Origin: Streptomyces rubradiris
GTDB lineage: Bacteria; Actinomycetota; Actinomycetes; Streptomycetales; Streptomycetaceae
Assembly (NCBI RefSeq): GCF_016860525.1
Contig: NZ_BNEA01000007.1
Coordinates: 558,001 to 622,000 of the forward strand
DNA: 64,000 nt
Direction: 5' to 3'
The first letter of the stretch is position 1. Each line of letters begins with the position of its first letter. The notes beneath the pieces are model-generated. The model was given only the letters and a program-made list of their open reading frames with translations. It searched no databases and was not told where the DNA came from. Of the stretch, positions 30,428 through 39,793 are shown piece after piece. Both the position numbers and the translations under genes were made by a program.

Positions 30428-32365
30428 ATGCGAATCGACGTGCTCGGTGCCGTGCGGGCCCTCCGCGATGACGGCACCCCGGTTGACCTGGGCGGCCCCC
30501 GCCATCGCGAGGTGCTCGCCCGGCTCGTCGCCGCCGGGGGACGGATGGTCGCCACCGACACCCTCGTGGACGACCTGTGGGCCGAGCCACCGGTGCGCGC
30601 CGTGGGTGCGCTGCGCACGTTCGTCGCCGCGCTGCGCCGTGCCATCGAACCCGACCGGCCGCCCCGCACTCCGCCGCGCGTGATCGTCACGGAGGGCCCC
30701 GGCTACGCGCTGCGGTTGCCGCGCGCCCAGGTGGACGCCCACCGGTTCGAGGACGCCCTGGCCCGCGCCCGGCGGGCCCCCGAGGCGCTGCCCGACCTCG
30801 AAGCGGCCCTCGCGGCCTGGCGCGGCCCGGCCTACGCCGACGTGACCGACGCCGGGTGGGCGCGGCGCGAGCGGGCCCGGCTGGAGGAACTGAGGCTGGA
30901 GGCGCTGGAACTGCGCGCCCGCCTCCTCCTCGACTCCGGTTCGGGGGCCGAGCTCGTCGCCGAACTGGGCGCGCACGTCACCGAGCACCCCTGGCGCGAG
31001 CCGGCCTGGGGGCTGCTGGCCCGAGCGCTGCACCGGGCGGGCCGCCAGGCGGACGCGCTGGCCACGCTGCGCCGGGCCCGCACGATGCTCGTGGAGCAGC
31101 TCGGCCTGGACCCGGGTGCCGATCTCAAGCGCCTGGAGGCGGACATCCTCCAGGGCGCCACGACGCTCCAGCCCGCGCGTACCGTGTGGACCGCCGGCGT
31201 ACGGCTCGGCCCGCGCACCACCGTGGAACTGGCGCGCACCCTGGCCCTGGCGGGTGGTGACGCCCTCGTCCACTCGCGGCGCGACCGGCTCGCCGCCGTC
31301 CAGGCGGCGGAGCGCACCGGGGACACCGCCCTGACCGCCCGGGTCATCGGCGCCTACGACGTGCCCGCCCTGTGGAGCCGGGCCGACGACCCCGGGCAGT
31401 CCCGCGCCGTCGTCGCGGCGGCCGAGCGTACGCTCGCCGCGCTCGGCGCCGACGGCCCCGCCGAACTGCGCGCCCGTCTGCTGGCCACCGTCGCGGTCGA
31501 GAGCCGCAGCGCCGGTCTGTCCGGCGGCGAACGGGAGCGTGCCGGGCGGGCGGCGCGTGCGGCCGAGGCGCTGGCCCGGGAGCTGGGCGATCCGGCCCTG
31601 CTGGTGTTCGCCCTCAACGGCGTGTTCCTCCAGTCCTTCACCCGCCCGGGGCTCGCGGCGGCGCGGGACGCGGTCGGCGCCGAGATCCTCGGCCTGGCCA
31701 CCCGGCACGAGCTGCCGAACTTCGCCGTGCTGGGCCGGCTCATCCGCCTGCAGTCCGCCTCCGCCCTGGGCGACCTCGACGCCGCGACCGCACACGCCGG
31801 GGCCGCCGAGCGGATCGCCGTCAGCACCGAGGCCTCTCTCGTGCCGGTCCTGACCGGCTGGTTCCGGGCCCGGGCCACGGCCGCCCGCAGCGCGGAACCC
31901 GGCGGGCCGACCGCCGCCACGGCAGCGGCGCAGTACCGCGCCGCGGAGGACGCCCTCGCCGGGACGGCGAGCATGCCGGGGCTGCACCGGGGCCTGTTCG
32001 CCCTCGCCCTGCTGGGCCTGCGTCTCCTGCACGACCGTCCCGCGCCCACCGATCCCGCCCTCGACTGGGGTCCGTACCGTCCCTGGACGCAGCCCTTGGT
32101 GCTGCTCGCCCGGAACCGGGCCGGACAGGCCCGTGCCGCCCTGCTCGCGGCGCCCGAACCACCTCTCGATCACATGCAGGAGGCGCTCTGGTGCCTGACC
32201 GCGCACGCCGCCGCCCGCCTCGGCGAGCCCTCGGTCGCCGCCCGCGCCGCGACGGCCCTGCAGGCCGCCCGCACCGAGCACGCGGGCGGCGCGAGCGGCA
32301 TGCTGACGCTGGGGCCGGTGGCGCGCTACCTGGCGGAGGCGGAGGCGTGCGCCGGCCAGGGGTGA
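30428..32365 (+). CDS. AfsR/SARP-like BTAD transcriptional regulator
   Basis: 645 residues. A winged-helix (OmpR-like) DNA-binding domain at about 1-95 (REVLARLVAAGGRMVATDTL, then a GPGYALRL wing) is followed by the bacterial transcriptional activation domain (about 100-245, with DAHRFEDALARARRAPEALP and EQLGLDPGADLKRLE). The remaining 400 residues are helical repeats of TPR type. There is no NB-ARC ATPase between them, which separates it from AfsR itself. The start at 30428 follows a close GGAGG; ATG 30419 is an alternative. It probably regulates itself and the divergent hydrolase through the repeat at 30365-30384. Confidence 0.85.
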   Translation: MRIDVLGAVRALRDDGTPVDLGGPRHREVLARLVAAGGRMVATDTLVDDLWAEPPVRAVGALRTFVAALRRAIEPDRPPRTPPRVIVTEGPGYALRLPRAQVDAHRFEDALARARRAPEALPDLEAALAAWRGPAYADVTDAGWARRERARLEELRLEALELRARLLLDSGSGAELVAELGAHVTEHPWREPAWGLLARALHRAGRQADALATLRRARTMLVEQLGLDPGADLKRLEADILQGATTLQPARTVWTAGVRLGPRTTVELARTLALAGGDALVHSRRDRLAAVQAAERTGDTALTARVIGAYDVPALWSRADDPGQSRAVVAAAERTLAALGADGPAELRARLLATVAVESRSAGLSGGERERAGRAARAAEALARELGDPALLVFALNGVFLQSFTRPGLAAARDAVGAEILGLATRHELPNFAVLGRLIRLQSASALGDLDAATAHAGAAERIAVSTEASLVPVLTGWFRARATAARSAEPGGPTAATAAAQYRAAEDALAGTASMPGLHRGLFALALLGLRLLHDRPAPTDPALDWGPYRPWTQPLVLLARNRAGQARAALLAAPEPPLDHMQEALWCLTAHAAARLGEPSVAARAATALQAARTEHAGGASGMLTLGPVARYLAEAEACAGQG

Positions 32366-32411
32366 CCGGCAGCGCCCACGCGCCCGCTCCCCGCGCCGTG
32401 GGGCGCCGTGG

Positions 32412-33227
32412 TCACTCCGCGAGCTTCTCGCACACCTCGGTGGTCAGGCGGTCGGCGGCGTCGAGTGCGGTGGTGAGGGTGCGCGGAGTCGTGCCGAGGG
32501 CGGAGAACAGGTGGTGCGCCCGCTCGGTGAAGTCCTCGGGGGCGATGGCGAGTCGGCCGGCGGAGCGGACCGCTCCCTTCTCGTTGAGGACCCAGCGGCG
32601 GGCGTGGGCGTGGAGGGCGTGCACGAGGAGTCCGACCGCGCGGAAGAGACAGCCGGCGACGAAGAAGGCGTCACCTCGGGCCGCTCCCTTGCGGGCGCCC
32701 GCCAGGATGAACGGTGCCTCCCAGCGGGCGTTGCCGATGAGCGCCTCGCGCAGCGGCTCGGGGTAGTGCCGCGTCTGCTCCCGCAGGGTACGCAGCTCGC
32801 CGCCGGGGTCGGCGAGGACGCGGCCGAGGGCCAGCTCACCGGCGTAGGAGTGGGAGTACACACCCAAGGGGTGGCCGGGCTGGGCGCCGATCTCGAACCG
32901 CCCGGCGCGGCACTGCTGCCAGACGCGGTGCACCCGGTCCAGGTCCCGGTAGATCCAGTCGACGCGGTGGCCGTCGATGGTCAGCCAGGCGCCGCCGTCG
33001 ACCCAGGGCCCCCAGCCGCCCGGCTCGGTCACCTCCACCGGCCCGCCGGTCAGCTCGGCCGCGAGCAGGCGCAGGGCGGCGGTGTCGAGCGGCGGCCGGT
33101 AGTAAAGGCCCAGGTCGAAGTCGGAGTCGGGGCCATGGGTTCCGCTCGCCCGGCTACCGCCCAGGCACACCCCGACGATGCCGTCGACACCGGCCAGCCG
33201 ATCCGCGATCTCCGTCAAACGCTCCAC
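32412..33227 (-). CDS. Nucleotidyltransferase-domain protein
   Basis: About 271 residues. The N-terminus has the polymerase-beta-type motif GGSRASGTHGPDSDFDLGLY, with the GS and the DxD metal ligands, and a third acidic position in DWIYRDLD. The C-terminal half is helical. Relatives include aminoglycoside nucleotidyltransferases, but the protein could equally modify other small molecules or be an antitoxin-like NTase. The GTG at 33227 has GGGAAG upstream and a -10-like CAGACT; the GTG at 33254 would add nine residues but abuts its ribosome binding site. Confidence 0.75.
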   Translation of the reverse strand: MERLTEIADRLAGVDGIVGVCLGGSRASGTHGPDSDFDLGLYYRPPLDTAALRLLAAELTGGPVEVTEPGGWGPWVDGGAWLTIDGHRVDWIYRDLDRVHRVWQQCRAGRFEIGAQPGHPLGVYSHSYAGELALGRVLADPGGELRTLREQTRHYPEPLREALIGNARWEAPFILAGARKGAARGDAFFVAGCLFRAVGLLVHALHAHARRWVLNEKGAVRSAGRLAIAPEDFTERAHHLFSALGTTPRTLTTALDAADRLTTEVCEKLAE

Positions 33228-33436
33228 GCTTCCCAGTCTGCTGGGGCGGATCACCCTCCGCGACCTGATTATCCGGCCCCGGGGGATTGGTCTCGCGGGG
33301 CCTTCTCACGGGCGAAGGCATGCGGCGACGACTCGCCGGGCTCGACGTGCCCGCCGACCATGCCCCGGGAACTCGGCGTCGCCCTCCAGGGTCACGCGGT
33401 GCCGGCCGTCCGGCACGCCCTCACCTCAGGGCCGCC

Positions 33437-34138
33437 TCAGGGTCCTGTCCGGCCGTCGGCCCGGCCGGCGGTGATGCCCGCGAGGATGAGGTCGATACCG
33501 GCGAGGAACTCCGCCCGGTCGTCGTGTGCGCGCAGTTGTCCGGCGACGTCGCGGGTGAACGCGTACTCGACGGGGTCCAGTTCCCGCCACGCGGTCGCCA
33601 CGGCGTCGAGGAACGCGGTCCGGTCCGGGTTCGCCCGGGCCGCCCGGGTGTTGGCGGCGTTCTGGCCCGCCACTCCGAGGATGTAGCTCAACAGCGCGGA
33701 GGCCGCGGTGAACTGGGCGGCTTCGGGCACGTGGAGCGCCTGGACCTGGCGTCCGATGCGCTCGAAGACCCGCAGCATCGGCGACTTCCCCGGGGTGCGG
33801 GGGAGTTGGGCGAGCGTGGTGCCGACCCATGGGTGGGCGTCGATCGCGTCGAACACCCCGAGGGCGAGCGCGCGGATCGCCTCCTGCGGCGTCGCGCCGG
33901 TGTCGTCTCCGGCGAGGACGGGGGTGATGACGGCGTCTATGGCGGCGGCGAGGAGTTCGGTCTTGCCCGTGACGTGCCAGTAGATCGCTCCCGGGCCGGT
34001 CACGAGGCGCTCGGCCAGCGCGCGGAAGGTGAGACCGCCCTCGCCGACGGTGTCGAGGAGTTCGACGGCGGCGGCGACGATGCGCTCCCGGGAGAGTGGT
34101 TCCTGCCGTCGCTCCGGACGACTCTTCCTGCTTGCCAT
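33437..34138 (-). CDS. TetR-family regulator with tetracycline-repressor-type C-terminus
   Basis: 233 residues. The HTH reads LTFRALAERLVTGPGAIYWHVTGK, and the C-terminal part is of the TetR_C class (AIRALALGVFDAIDAHPWVG). It is divergent from a TetX-like monooxygenase gene, with three near-identical palindromes in the 172-bp gap, the classical repressor-resistance gene arrangement. The start ATG 34138 has no Shine-Dalgarno sequence, but TAGACT stands exactly six bases upstream, suggesting a leaderless mRNA that runs from beside operator 1. Confidence 0.88.
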   Translation of the reverse strand: MASRKSRPERRQEPLSRERIVAAAVELLDTVGEGGLTFRALAERLVTGPGAIYWHVTGKTELLAAAIDAVITPVLAGDDTGATPQEAIRALALGVFDAIDAHPWVGTTLAQLPRTPGKSPMLRVFERIGRQVQALHVPEAAQFTAASALLSYILGVAGQNAANTRAARANPDRTAFLDAVATAWRELDPVEYAFTRDVAGQLRAHDDRAEFLAGIDLILAGITAGRADGRTGP

Positions 34139-34156
34139 GTCCGCAGTCTAGGCGCC

Positions 34157-34226
34157 TGGAACACCATTCCATCTTGACAAGGCATGGAACGCCGTTCCAG
34201 TCTGGAGACTCTGGAACGACGTTCCA
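34157..34226. promoter_or_regulatory. Three tandem palindromic operators
   Basis: TGGAAC-NNN-GTTCCA type palindromes lie at 34157-34171, 34185-34199 and 34212-34226 (the first ends ATTCCA), with centres 28 and 27 bases apart. A -35-like TTGACA is at 34174-34179, between the first two. They cover the promoters of both divergent genes. Confidence 0.85.
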
Positions 34227-34310
34227 GGCGGCTGGCGGAAGATCGCCCCAGTCGCGCCGCCGGTCCGCCGGGTGCCCGCCCGACGGCCCGCGACCCGAAG
34301 GGACACACCC

Positions 34311-35447
34311 ATGACCACCCCTGTCACGATCATCGGAGCGGGGCTGGGGGGCCTCACGCTCGCCCGCGTTCTCCACCTGCACGGCATCCCGGCGACGGTC
34401 TACGAAGCGGAGTCCTCGCCGACGGCCCGCACCCAGGGCGGCCTGCTCGACATCCACGAGCAGGACGGGCAGCTCGCGCTCAAGACCGCCGGGCTGTACG
34501 AGGAGTTCCTCGGCATCGTCCACAAGGGCGCGCAGGCCTCCCGGGTCCTCGACAAGGACGGAAAGGTCCTGCTGGACGAGCCGGACGACGGCACCGGCGG
34601 GCGGCCGGAGGTGCCCCGCGGCGAGCTGCGGCGGATTCTGCTCGACTCGCTGCCCGCCGGCACGGTCCGGTGGGGGCGCAAGGCCGCCTCGGTACGGGCC
34701 CTCGGCGGCGGCCGGCACGAGGTGACGTTCGCGGACGGGGCCACCGTGCCGGCCGGCCTGCTCGTCGGCGCGGACGGAGCGTGGTCACGGGTCCGTCCGC
34801 TGCTGTCCGAGGCCAGGCCCGAGTACGTCGGGACCTGCCTGATCGAGACCTGCCTGTACGACAGCGACACCCGCCATCCAGCCGCCGCCCGGGCGGTGGG
34901 CGACGGCTCGCTCTTCGCGCTCGCCCCCGGCAGAGGCATCTCCGCCCATCGCGAGCCGGACGGCGTCCTGCACGCCTACGTGACGCTGCGCAAGCCGCGG
35001 GAGTGGATGGACTCCCTCGACTTCGGCGACACCGCGGGCGTCACCGCCCGTATCGCCGCCGAGTTCCACGACTGGGCCCCGGAACTCACCTCCCTGATCA
35101 CGGACGGAGAGACGCCGCCGGTCCCGCGCGCCATCCACGCCCTGCCGGTCGGACACCGCTGGGACCGCGTGCCCGGCGTCACGCTGCTCGGCGACGCCGC
35201 CCACCTGATGCACCCGTCCGGCGAGGGAGCCAACCTCGCCATGTACGACGGCGCCGAACTCGGCAGCGCCCTCGCCGCGCACCCGTACGACACCGAGGCC
35301 GCGCTCGCCTCGTACGAGGAGGCCCTCTTCACCCGCAGCGGCGCCGCCGCGGCCATGGCGTCCCGCGTCCAGGACCTGCTCCTCGGCGACGACGCCCCGT
35401 ACAGCCTCGTCGACTTCTTCACCGGCCACGGGCAGCGGGCCGAGTGA
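34311..35447 (+). CDS. TetX-like FAD-dependent monooxygenase
   Basis: 378-residue class A flavoprotein monooxygenase. The FAD motif VTIIGAGLGGLTLARVL is at the N-terminus, a GADGAWSRVR segment contacts FAD and NADPH, and GVTLLGDAAHLMHPSGEGAN is the conserved ribityl-binding loop. TQGGLLDIHEQDGQ near residue 45 strongly resembles TetX, which hydroxylates and inactivates tetracyclines, but substrate cannot be decided from sequence. The ATG at 34311 is chosen over 34272 because GAAGGGA precedes it. The divergent TetR and triple operator imply induction by an aromatic ligand. Confidence 0.87.
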   Translation: MTTPVTIIGAGLGGLTLARVLHLHGIPATVYEAESSPTARTQGGLLDIHEQDGQLALKTAGLYEEFLGIVHKGAQASRVLDKDGKVLLDEPDDGTGGRPEVPRGELRRILLDSLPAGTVRWGRKAASVRALGGGRHEVTFADGATVPAGLLVGADGAWSRVRPLLSEARPEYVGTCLIETCLYDSDTRHPAAARAVGDGSLFALAPGRGISAHREPDGVLHAYVTLRKPREWMDSLDFGDTAGVTARIAAEFHDWAPELTSLITDGETPPVPRAIHALPVGHRWDRVPGVTLLGDAAHLMHPSGEGANLAMYDGAELGSALAAHPYDTEAALASYEEALFTRSGAAAAMASRVQDLLLGDDAPYSLVDFFTGHGQRAE

Positions 35448-35603
35448 ACCACCCGCGCTCCACCCGGAGGGCCACGGGTGGCGGAACCGGTGCCGCGACG
35501 GCCCGTCGCCGACACCGGGACGCGTACGGCCGGCGCGCTTCCCCGTGCCCAGCGGGCCGACCTGCCGGACGCCCGGCTCCGGACCGGCGGAGGGACACCC
35601 GCG

Positions 35604-36260
35604 TCAGGGGCGGGGCACCCCGCTTCTCGACCAGCCGCGCGACTCCCCCACGTCGATGAGGCGCCGCCCGGCCCGCCACAGCGAGGAGGACGCCTCCCCG
35701 ATCACGGCCTTGCGGGCACGGACATCGTCCGCGGTGATGCCCGGGGTACGCCATGTGCCGCCACGGGCCATCCAGTTGAGCAGGAGAGGCTGGAGCCGGT
35801 CCATCGCCTTGGCGAACTTCGCCTCGGGGGTGCGGCGTTCCTCGAATTCGTCCCACAGGGAGCGCATCCGCCGGGCCTGGTCCGGCGTCAGCAGACCGAA
35901 CAGCTCGTCGGCCGCGGCGACTTCGCGCTCCCGCTGACCGGCGCCCGCGGCACTGTCGTACAGCGGGGTGTCACCGGCGTAGATCTCCACCAGGTCGTGC
36001 AGCAGGACGAGCTGGATGGTGTGCCCGATGTCGATGGGCCGGTCGGAGTGTTCGGCGAGGATCACCACCATCATCGCCAGGTGCCACGAATGCTCCGCGT
36101 CGTTCTCGCGACGGTCCGCGGCGGCCAGGGGCGATTGCCGGAGGATGGTCTTGAGCTGGTCCACCTCCACCAGGAAGGTGAGTTGGTCCCGCAGTCTTTC
36201 GTCGAGGTCGTCGGGGAAGGGAGTCTTCTCCGCGAGCAGGCTTCGCCGTTCATCGCTCAT
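35604..36260 (-). CDS. HD-domain phosphohydrolase (YfbR-like)
   Basis: 218 residues of the HD superfamily. The metal ligands are visible as the His in ENDAEHSWH, the HD pair in LVLLHDLVEIYAGD, and a downstream Asp (KAMDRLQPLLLNW). The pattern and size match YfbR-type 5'-nucleotidases and related HDDC2 proteins, which hydrolyse deoxynucleoside monophosphates. The start is ATG 36260; no clear ribosome binding site exists, but CACGAT lies six bases upstream, so it may be leaderless. The last 20 residues are unusually basic and poorly conserved. Confidence 0.8.
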   Translation of the reverse strand: MSDERRSLLAEKTPFPDDLDERLRDQLTFLVEVDQLKTILRQSPLAAADRRENDAEHSWHLAMMVVILAEHSDRPIDIGHTIQLVLLHDLVEIYAGDTPLYDSAAGAGQREREVAAADELFGLLTPDQARRMRSLWDEFEERRTPEAKFAKAMDRLQPLLLNWMARGGTWRTPGITADDVRARKAVIGEASSSLWRAGRRLIDVGESRGWSRSGVPRP

Positions 36261-36358
36261 GCGCTCATCGTGGCAGCGGGGGCACGGCCCTGCCGGTCCC
36301 TCGCGCGCTCCGGCGTGAAAGGCCCGGCACAACCACGGCGAGGGGCGTGCGGCCCCTG

Positions 36359-37009
36359 TCAGAGGTGCGCGACGGACTCGGTCTCGGCGGTGTACAGGCG
36401 GGCCGGGTCGAAGCGCATGCCGGTGAACTGCCCGGCGAGTTCGAGGGACAGCACGCCGTGCAGCCGGGTCCAGAAGGCGAGGGCGCGCCGGAGGGCCGAC
36501 GGGGGCGCCGGGTGCTGTCCGGCCCAGGCCCGGTGTGTGTGCAGGTGTTCCTCCAGGGGTGACGCCGGCTCGTCGGGGCCTTGTCCGGCGGCGCAGGCGT
36601 CGAGGATGACGGCCATGATCTCCGAGGCGATCCGGGTGGTGTCGTCGGGCGCCCGGTAGCCGGGCACCGGGGTGCCGTAGACGAGGAAGTAGCGCTGGGG
36701 GTCGGCCAGGGCCCACTCGCGCAGGGCGTGTGCGAGGTCGCGGAGATCGGCGCCGGCCTCGGCGCGGGCGCGGAAGGTGTCGGCCAGGCTGCGGTAGGCG
36801 TCCTTGACGAGGGCGGTGATCAGCTCGTCGCGGCTGGAGAAGTAGCGGTACAGGGCCGGTCCGCTCATGCCCATCCGCTTGGCGATGGCGTTGAGGGAGA
36901 GCGCGGAGGCCCCCGCGGTCGCGATCTGATCCCAGGCGTGCTTCTTGATCTCCTCCCGCACCTGGGCGCGGTAGCGCTCCCTGGGAGTGCTCGCCTCCGG
37001 CTTGCTCAC
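36359..37009 (-). CDS. TetR-family regulator
   Basis: 216 residues with HTH ALSLNAIAKRMGMSGPALYRYFSSR and a WHG-type C-terminal domain (DLRDLAHALREWALADPQRYFLVYG). The start is GTG 37009 with GGGGAGA upstream. It is divergent from an MDR oxidoreductase gene, 125 bases away, which is probably its target; the gap contains an imperfect palindrome GTTACAACCTATAAC around 37086-37100. Confidence 0.87.
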   Translation of the reverse strand: MSKPEASTPRERYRAQVREEIKKHAWDQIATAGASALSLNAIAKRMGMSGPALYRYFSSRDELITALVKDAYRSLADTFRARAEAGADLRDLAHALREWALADPQRYFLVYGTPVPGYRAPDDTTRIASEIMAVILDACAAGQGPDEPASPLEEHLHTHRAWAGQHPAPPSALRRALAFWTRLHGVLSLELAGQFTGMRFDPARLYTAETESVAHL

Positions 37010-37134
37010 GGCCGTCTCCCCGCTCTCTCGGCAACCGATGGTTAGAAGGTATCACCGACGCTATTGACCGTCACCAAGGAAAGGAGTTACAACCTATAAC
37101 GAACACGAGAGCTTCTAGAGACAGGAGGGCGGTC

Positions 37135-38166
37135 GTGGACAGCGAACGCCTCGTCCAGGTGGTACTGCCCGGGGTCGTGGCCCCGGAGGGCCTGCGCATC
37201 CGGCACGCGCCGATACCCGACCCCGGCCCGGGACAGGTCGTGGTCGCCATGGAGGCCACCGGGGTCTCGTTCGCCGAGCAGCAGATGCGCCGCGGGCGGT
37301 ACTTCGACCAGCCGCCGTTCCCGTTCGTGCCCGGCTACGACCTGGTGGGCCGGGTCCACACGACCGGCCCGGGAGTCGACCCGCGCCTCGCCGGCCGGCG
37401 GGTGGCCGCGCTGGTCAAGGTCGGCGGCTGGGCCAGCCATGTGCTGCTGGACGCGGACGACGCCGTGGAGGTCCCGGACGGCCTGACCCCGGCGCAGGCC
37501 GAGACCGTCGTGGTCAACGGCATCACCGCCTGGCAGATGCTGCACCGGACGGCCCGGGTGCGCGCCGGGCAGACCGTGCTGGTGCACGGCGCGGGCGGCG
37601 GCGTGGGCTCCGTCCTGGCCCAGCTCGCCCGCGCGGCCGGCGTACGGGTGATCGGCACGGCCTCGCCCCGGCACCACGAGGCGCTGCGAGAACTGGACGT
37701 CACCCCGGTCGACTACCGGTCGGAAGACGTGCCGGGCCGCGTCCGGGAGCTGGTCCCCGGTGGCGTGGACGCCGTCTTCGACCACGTCGGCGGTCGCAGC
37801 GTCGTCGACTCCTGGCGGCTGCTCGCACCAGGCGGCACCCTCGTCGCCTACGGCAGCGCCTCCACCCGCGACGACACCGGCTCCAAGCAGTGGCCCGTAC
37901 TGAAGATCCTCGCCCGTACCTGGCTCTGGAACACCCTGCCCAACGGCCGCCGTGCCCGCTTCTACAACATCTGGGCCGGCCGGGCGCGGAACAAGGACCG
38001 CTTCCGCGCCCGCCTGCGCGGCGATCTCACCGAGGTCTTCGCCGCCGTCCGCCGCGGCGAGGTGAGCGCCCTCATCGCGGCCCAGTTGCCGCTCACCCGT
38101 GCCGCCGAGGCCCTGCGCCTCGCGGAGTCCGGCACCGTCACCGGCAAGGTCGTCCTGACCCCGTGA
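37135..38166 (+). CDS. MDR-superfamily quinone oxidoreductase-like enzyme
   Basis: 343-residue zinc-independent alcohol-dehydrogenase/quinone-reductase-like protein. The N-terminal GroES-like domain ends with PFVPGYDLVGRV; the NADPH-binding Rossmann motif is VLVHGAGGGVGSVLAQLA. It would reduce quinones or enones with NADPH. The start is GTG 37135 with AGGAGGG. It is followed after 86 bases by a secreted SRPBCC protein gene on the same strand. Confidence 0.87.
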   Translation: MDSERLVQVVLPGVVAPEGLRIRHAPIPDPGPGQVVVAMEATGVSFAEQQMRRGRYFDQPPFPFVPGYDLVGRVHTTGPGVDPRLAGRRVAALVKVGGWASHVLLDADDAVEVPDGLTPAQAETVVVNGITAWQMLHRTARVRAGQTVLVHGAGGGVGSVLAQLARAAGVRVIGTASPRHHEALRELDVTPVDYRSEDVPGRVRELVPGGVDAVFDHVGGRSVVDSWRLLAPGGTLVAYGSASTRDDTGSKQWPVLKILARTWLWNTLPNGRRARFYNIWAGRARNKDRFRARLRGDLTEVFAAVRRGEVSALIAAQLPLTRAAEALRLAESGTVTGKVVLTP

Positions 38167-38252
38167 ACGTGCGCCCCCGAACCCTGCGGTTCGACGCCTC
38201 CGTCGACGCGCCGTATCCGTGTCCCGCACACCGAACCCACCAAGGAGCGACC

Positions 38253-38873
38253 ATGACCGCGACCCGCGGCACCGGCGTCCGCGCCGCCTTACGCGCCCTC
38301 CCGCTCGTCGCCGGCCTCCTCTCGGCCGCCGCCGCGCCGGCCGGAGCCGTCTCACCCGGCCCGGCCACGCCTCTCACCTGCGAGGGGAAGGGTGTCGATC
38401 CCCGCGCACAGGTCCGCTACCGGACCGAGACCCTGATCCACGCGCCGTTGCGCACGGTGTGGCGGCTGCAGACCGATGTGGAGCGCTGGCCCTCCTGGCA
38501 GCCCTCCGTCACTACCGCGGACCGCCTCGGCCACGGCCCCCTGCGGGCGGGCTCGGCGTTCCGCTGGACCACCCCGGTACCACCCGGCCCGGCCACGCCG
38601 GCCACCGAGTTGGAGATCACCTCCACGGTCGGGCAGCTGCGCCACCACTCCTGCGTCCGCTGGACGGGCCCCGCGATCGCCGAGGGGCTGCGCATCGACG
38701 GCGTCCACGTGTGGGACTTCACCGCGACCGAGGACGGTGTCCGGGTGCGCACCGAGGAGACGCATTCCGGTGCCCAGGTCGACGCGGACGTTCCCACCGC
38801 GAGCGAGCTGCTGCGCCGGAGTCTCGAAGCGTGGCTGCGCGATCTGAAGACCGCCGCCGAGGCCCGCGGCTGA
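38253..38873 (+). CDS. Exported SRPBCC-fold protein, contains a TTA codon
   Basis: 206 residues. A signal peptide (about 1-32, VRAALRALPLVAGLLSAAAAP, cleavage near AGA) precedes a START/polyketide-cyclase-like SRPBCC domain with the hallmarks VRYRTETLIHAPLRTVWRL and WPSWQPSV. Such domains bind hydrophobic ligands. Secretion of an SRPBCC domain is uncommon. Codon 13 is TTA (38289-38291), so translation should need the bldA tRNA in Streptomyces, which links it to development. The start is ATG 38253 with AAGGAG. It may form an operon with the preceding oxidoreductase. Confidence 0.8.
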   Translation: MTATRGTGVRAALRALPLVAGLLSAAAAPAGAVSPGPATPLTCEGKGVDPRAQVRYRTETLIHAPLRTVWRLQTDVERWPSWQPSVTTADRLGHGPLRAGSAFRWTTPVPPGPATPATELEITSTVGQLRHHSCVRWTGPAIAEGLRIDGVHVWDFTATEDGVRVRTEETHSGAQVDADVPTASELLRRSLEAWLRDLKTAAEARG

Positions 38874-38896
38874 ACCCGCTGGGCGGGCCGGCCCGC

Positions 38897-39793
38897 TCAG
38901 CGGCCGACGGCGGTACCCGCCGCGCCCGGGGCCGGCCGGCGGCCCGGTGCGCCGTCGTCGTCCAGGTCCTCCAGGAAGCCGGCCAGGACGTCGGTCACCT
39001 CGTCCAGGGTGCGGGCGCTGAAGAGGACCGGCTGGTAGCCGCGGATGTCGTAGGGGGTGGCGAGCATGGCGCCGATGTCCAGCGGCCGGACGTCGGCCGC
39101 GTGCAGCCGGCCGATCTCGCCGTAGGAGGACAGCAGCGCCGCGCCGTACGCCTTGGGGGTCCCGCCCTCGTCGAGGACGCCGTACTCCAGGGTGAACCAG
39201 TACACGTCGCTGATCATCTGCAACACGTCCGCCCGCTGCACCCGCATCGCCGCCTTCCCGATCAGGCGGTAGATCCGGGCGAACGCGGGCGAGGCGAGGT
39301 GGATCCCGTGGCCGAAGACGTCATGGATGACGTCGGGCTCCGGGGTGAACAGCGGTACGGCGGGGTGCCGGACGAACTGCACCGCGTGGAAGTAGCCGTC
39401 CGCCATCGATCCCAGGAACCGTTTATTCTCGACCACTCCCCCGGCGAGGGTGAAGTCGAAGCCCGTCAGCCGCCGCAGGTGGGCGCCGACCTCGGCGTGC
39501 TGCGGGATGTGGTCCGCGGGGATCGGGGCGTGCTCCCTGGCGTCGAGGGCGGCACGGCACGCGTGCTCGCCCTGGGCCGACCACAGCGCCCGGTGGACGG
39601 TGCGCCAGGTTCTCTCCTCGTCCTCGGTGTAGTCCACGGGCGGGGACGGGTCACCCACCCGGTGGCCGCGGGCCCGCGCGGCGATCTCCCCGCGCCGGAG
39701 CAGATAGCCCGGATCGCTCAGGCCTGGATGCTCGCCGGCCTCGCCCAGCCGGCCGTCGGCCGCGACGGGCGTTCGCACCTGGATGCCGCTCAT
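38897..39793 (-). CDS. Aromatic amino acid hydroxylase (phenylalanine 4-monooxygenase type)
   Basis: 298 residues, the size of bacterial phenylalanine hydroxylases, without a regulatory ACT domain. The iron facial triad is His157 and His162 in VIHDVFGHGIHL and Glu203 in WFTLEYGV; the pterin-binding LTGFDFTLAGGVVENKRFL precedes it. It uses tetrahydropterin and oxygen to hydroxylate Phe, or less likely Trp, to Tyr. The start is ATG 39793. A 930-bp non-coding gap lies upstream, so the gene stands alone. Confidence 0.9.
   Translation of the reverse strand: MSGIQVRTPVAADGRLGEAGEHPGLSDPGYLLRRGEIAARARGHRVGDPSPPVDYTEDEERTWRTVHRALWSAQGEHACRAALDAREHAPIPADHIPQHAEVGAHLRRLTGFDFTLAGGVVENKRFLGSMADGYFHAVQFVRHPAVPLFTPEPDVIHDVFGHGIHLASPAFARIYRLIGKAAMRVQRADVLQMISDVYWFTLEYGVLDEGGTPKAYGAALLSSYGEIGRLHAADVRPLDIGAMLATPYDIRGYQPVLFSARTLDEVTDVLAGFLEDLDDDGAPGRRPAPGAAGTAVGR

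Noticed and set aside
37086..37100. GTTACAACCTATAAC as a TetR operator
   Set aside because: Only five of six arm bases match; mentioned with the TetR gene but not called separately.
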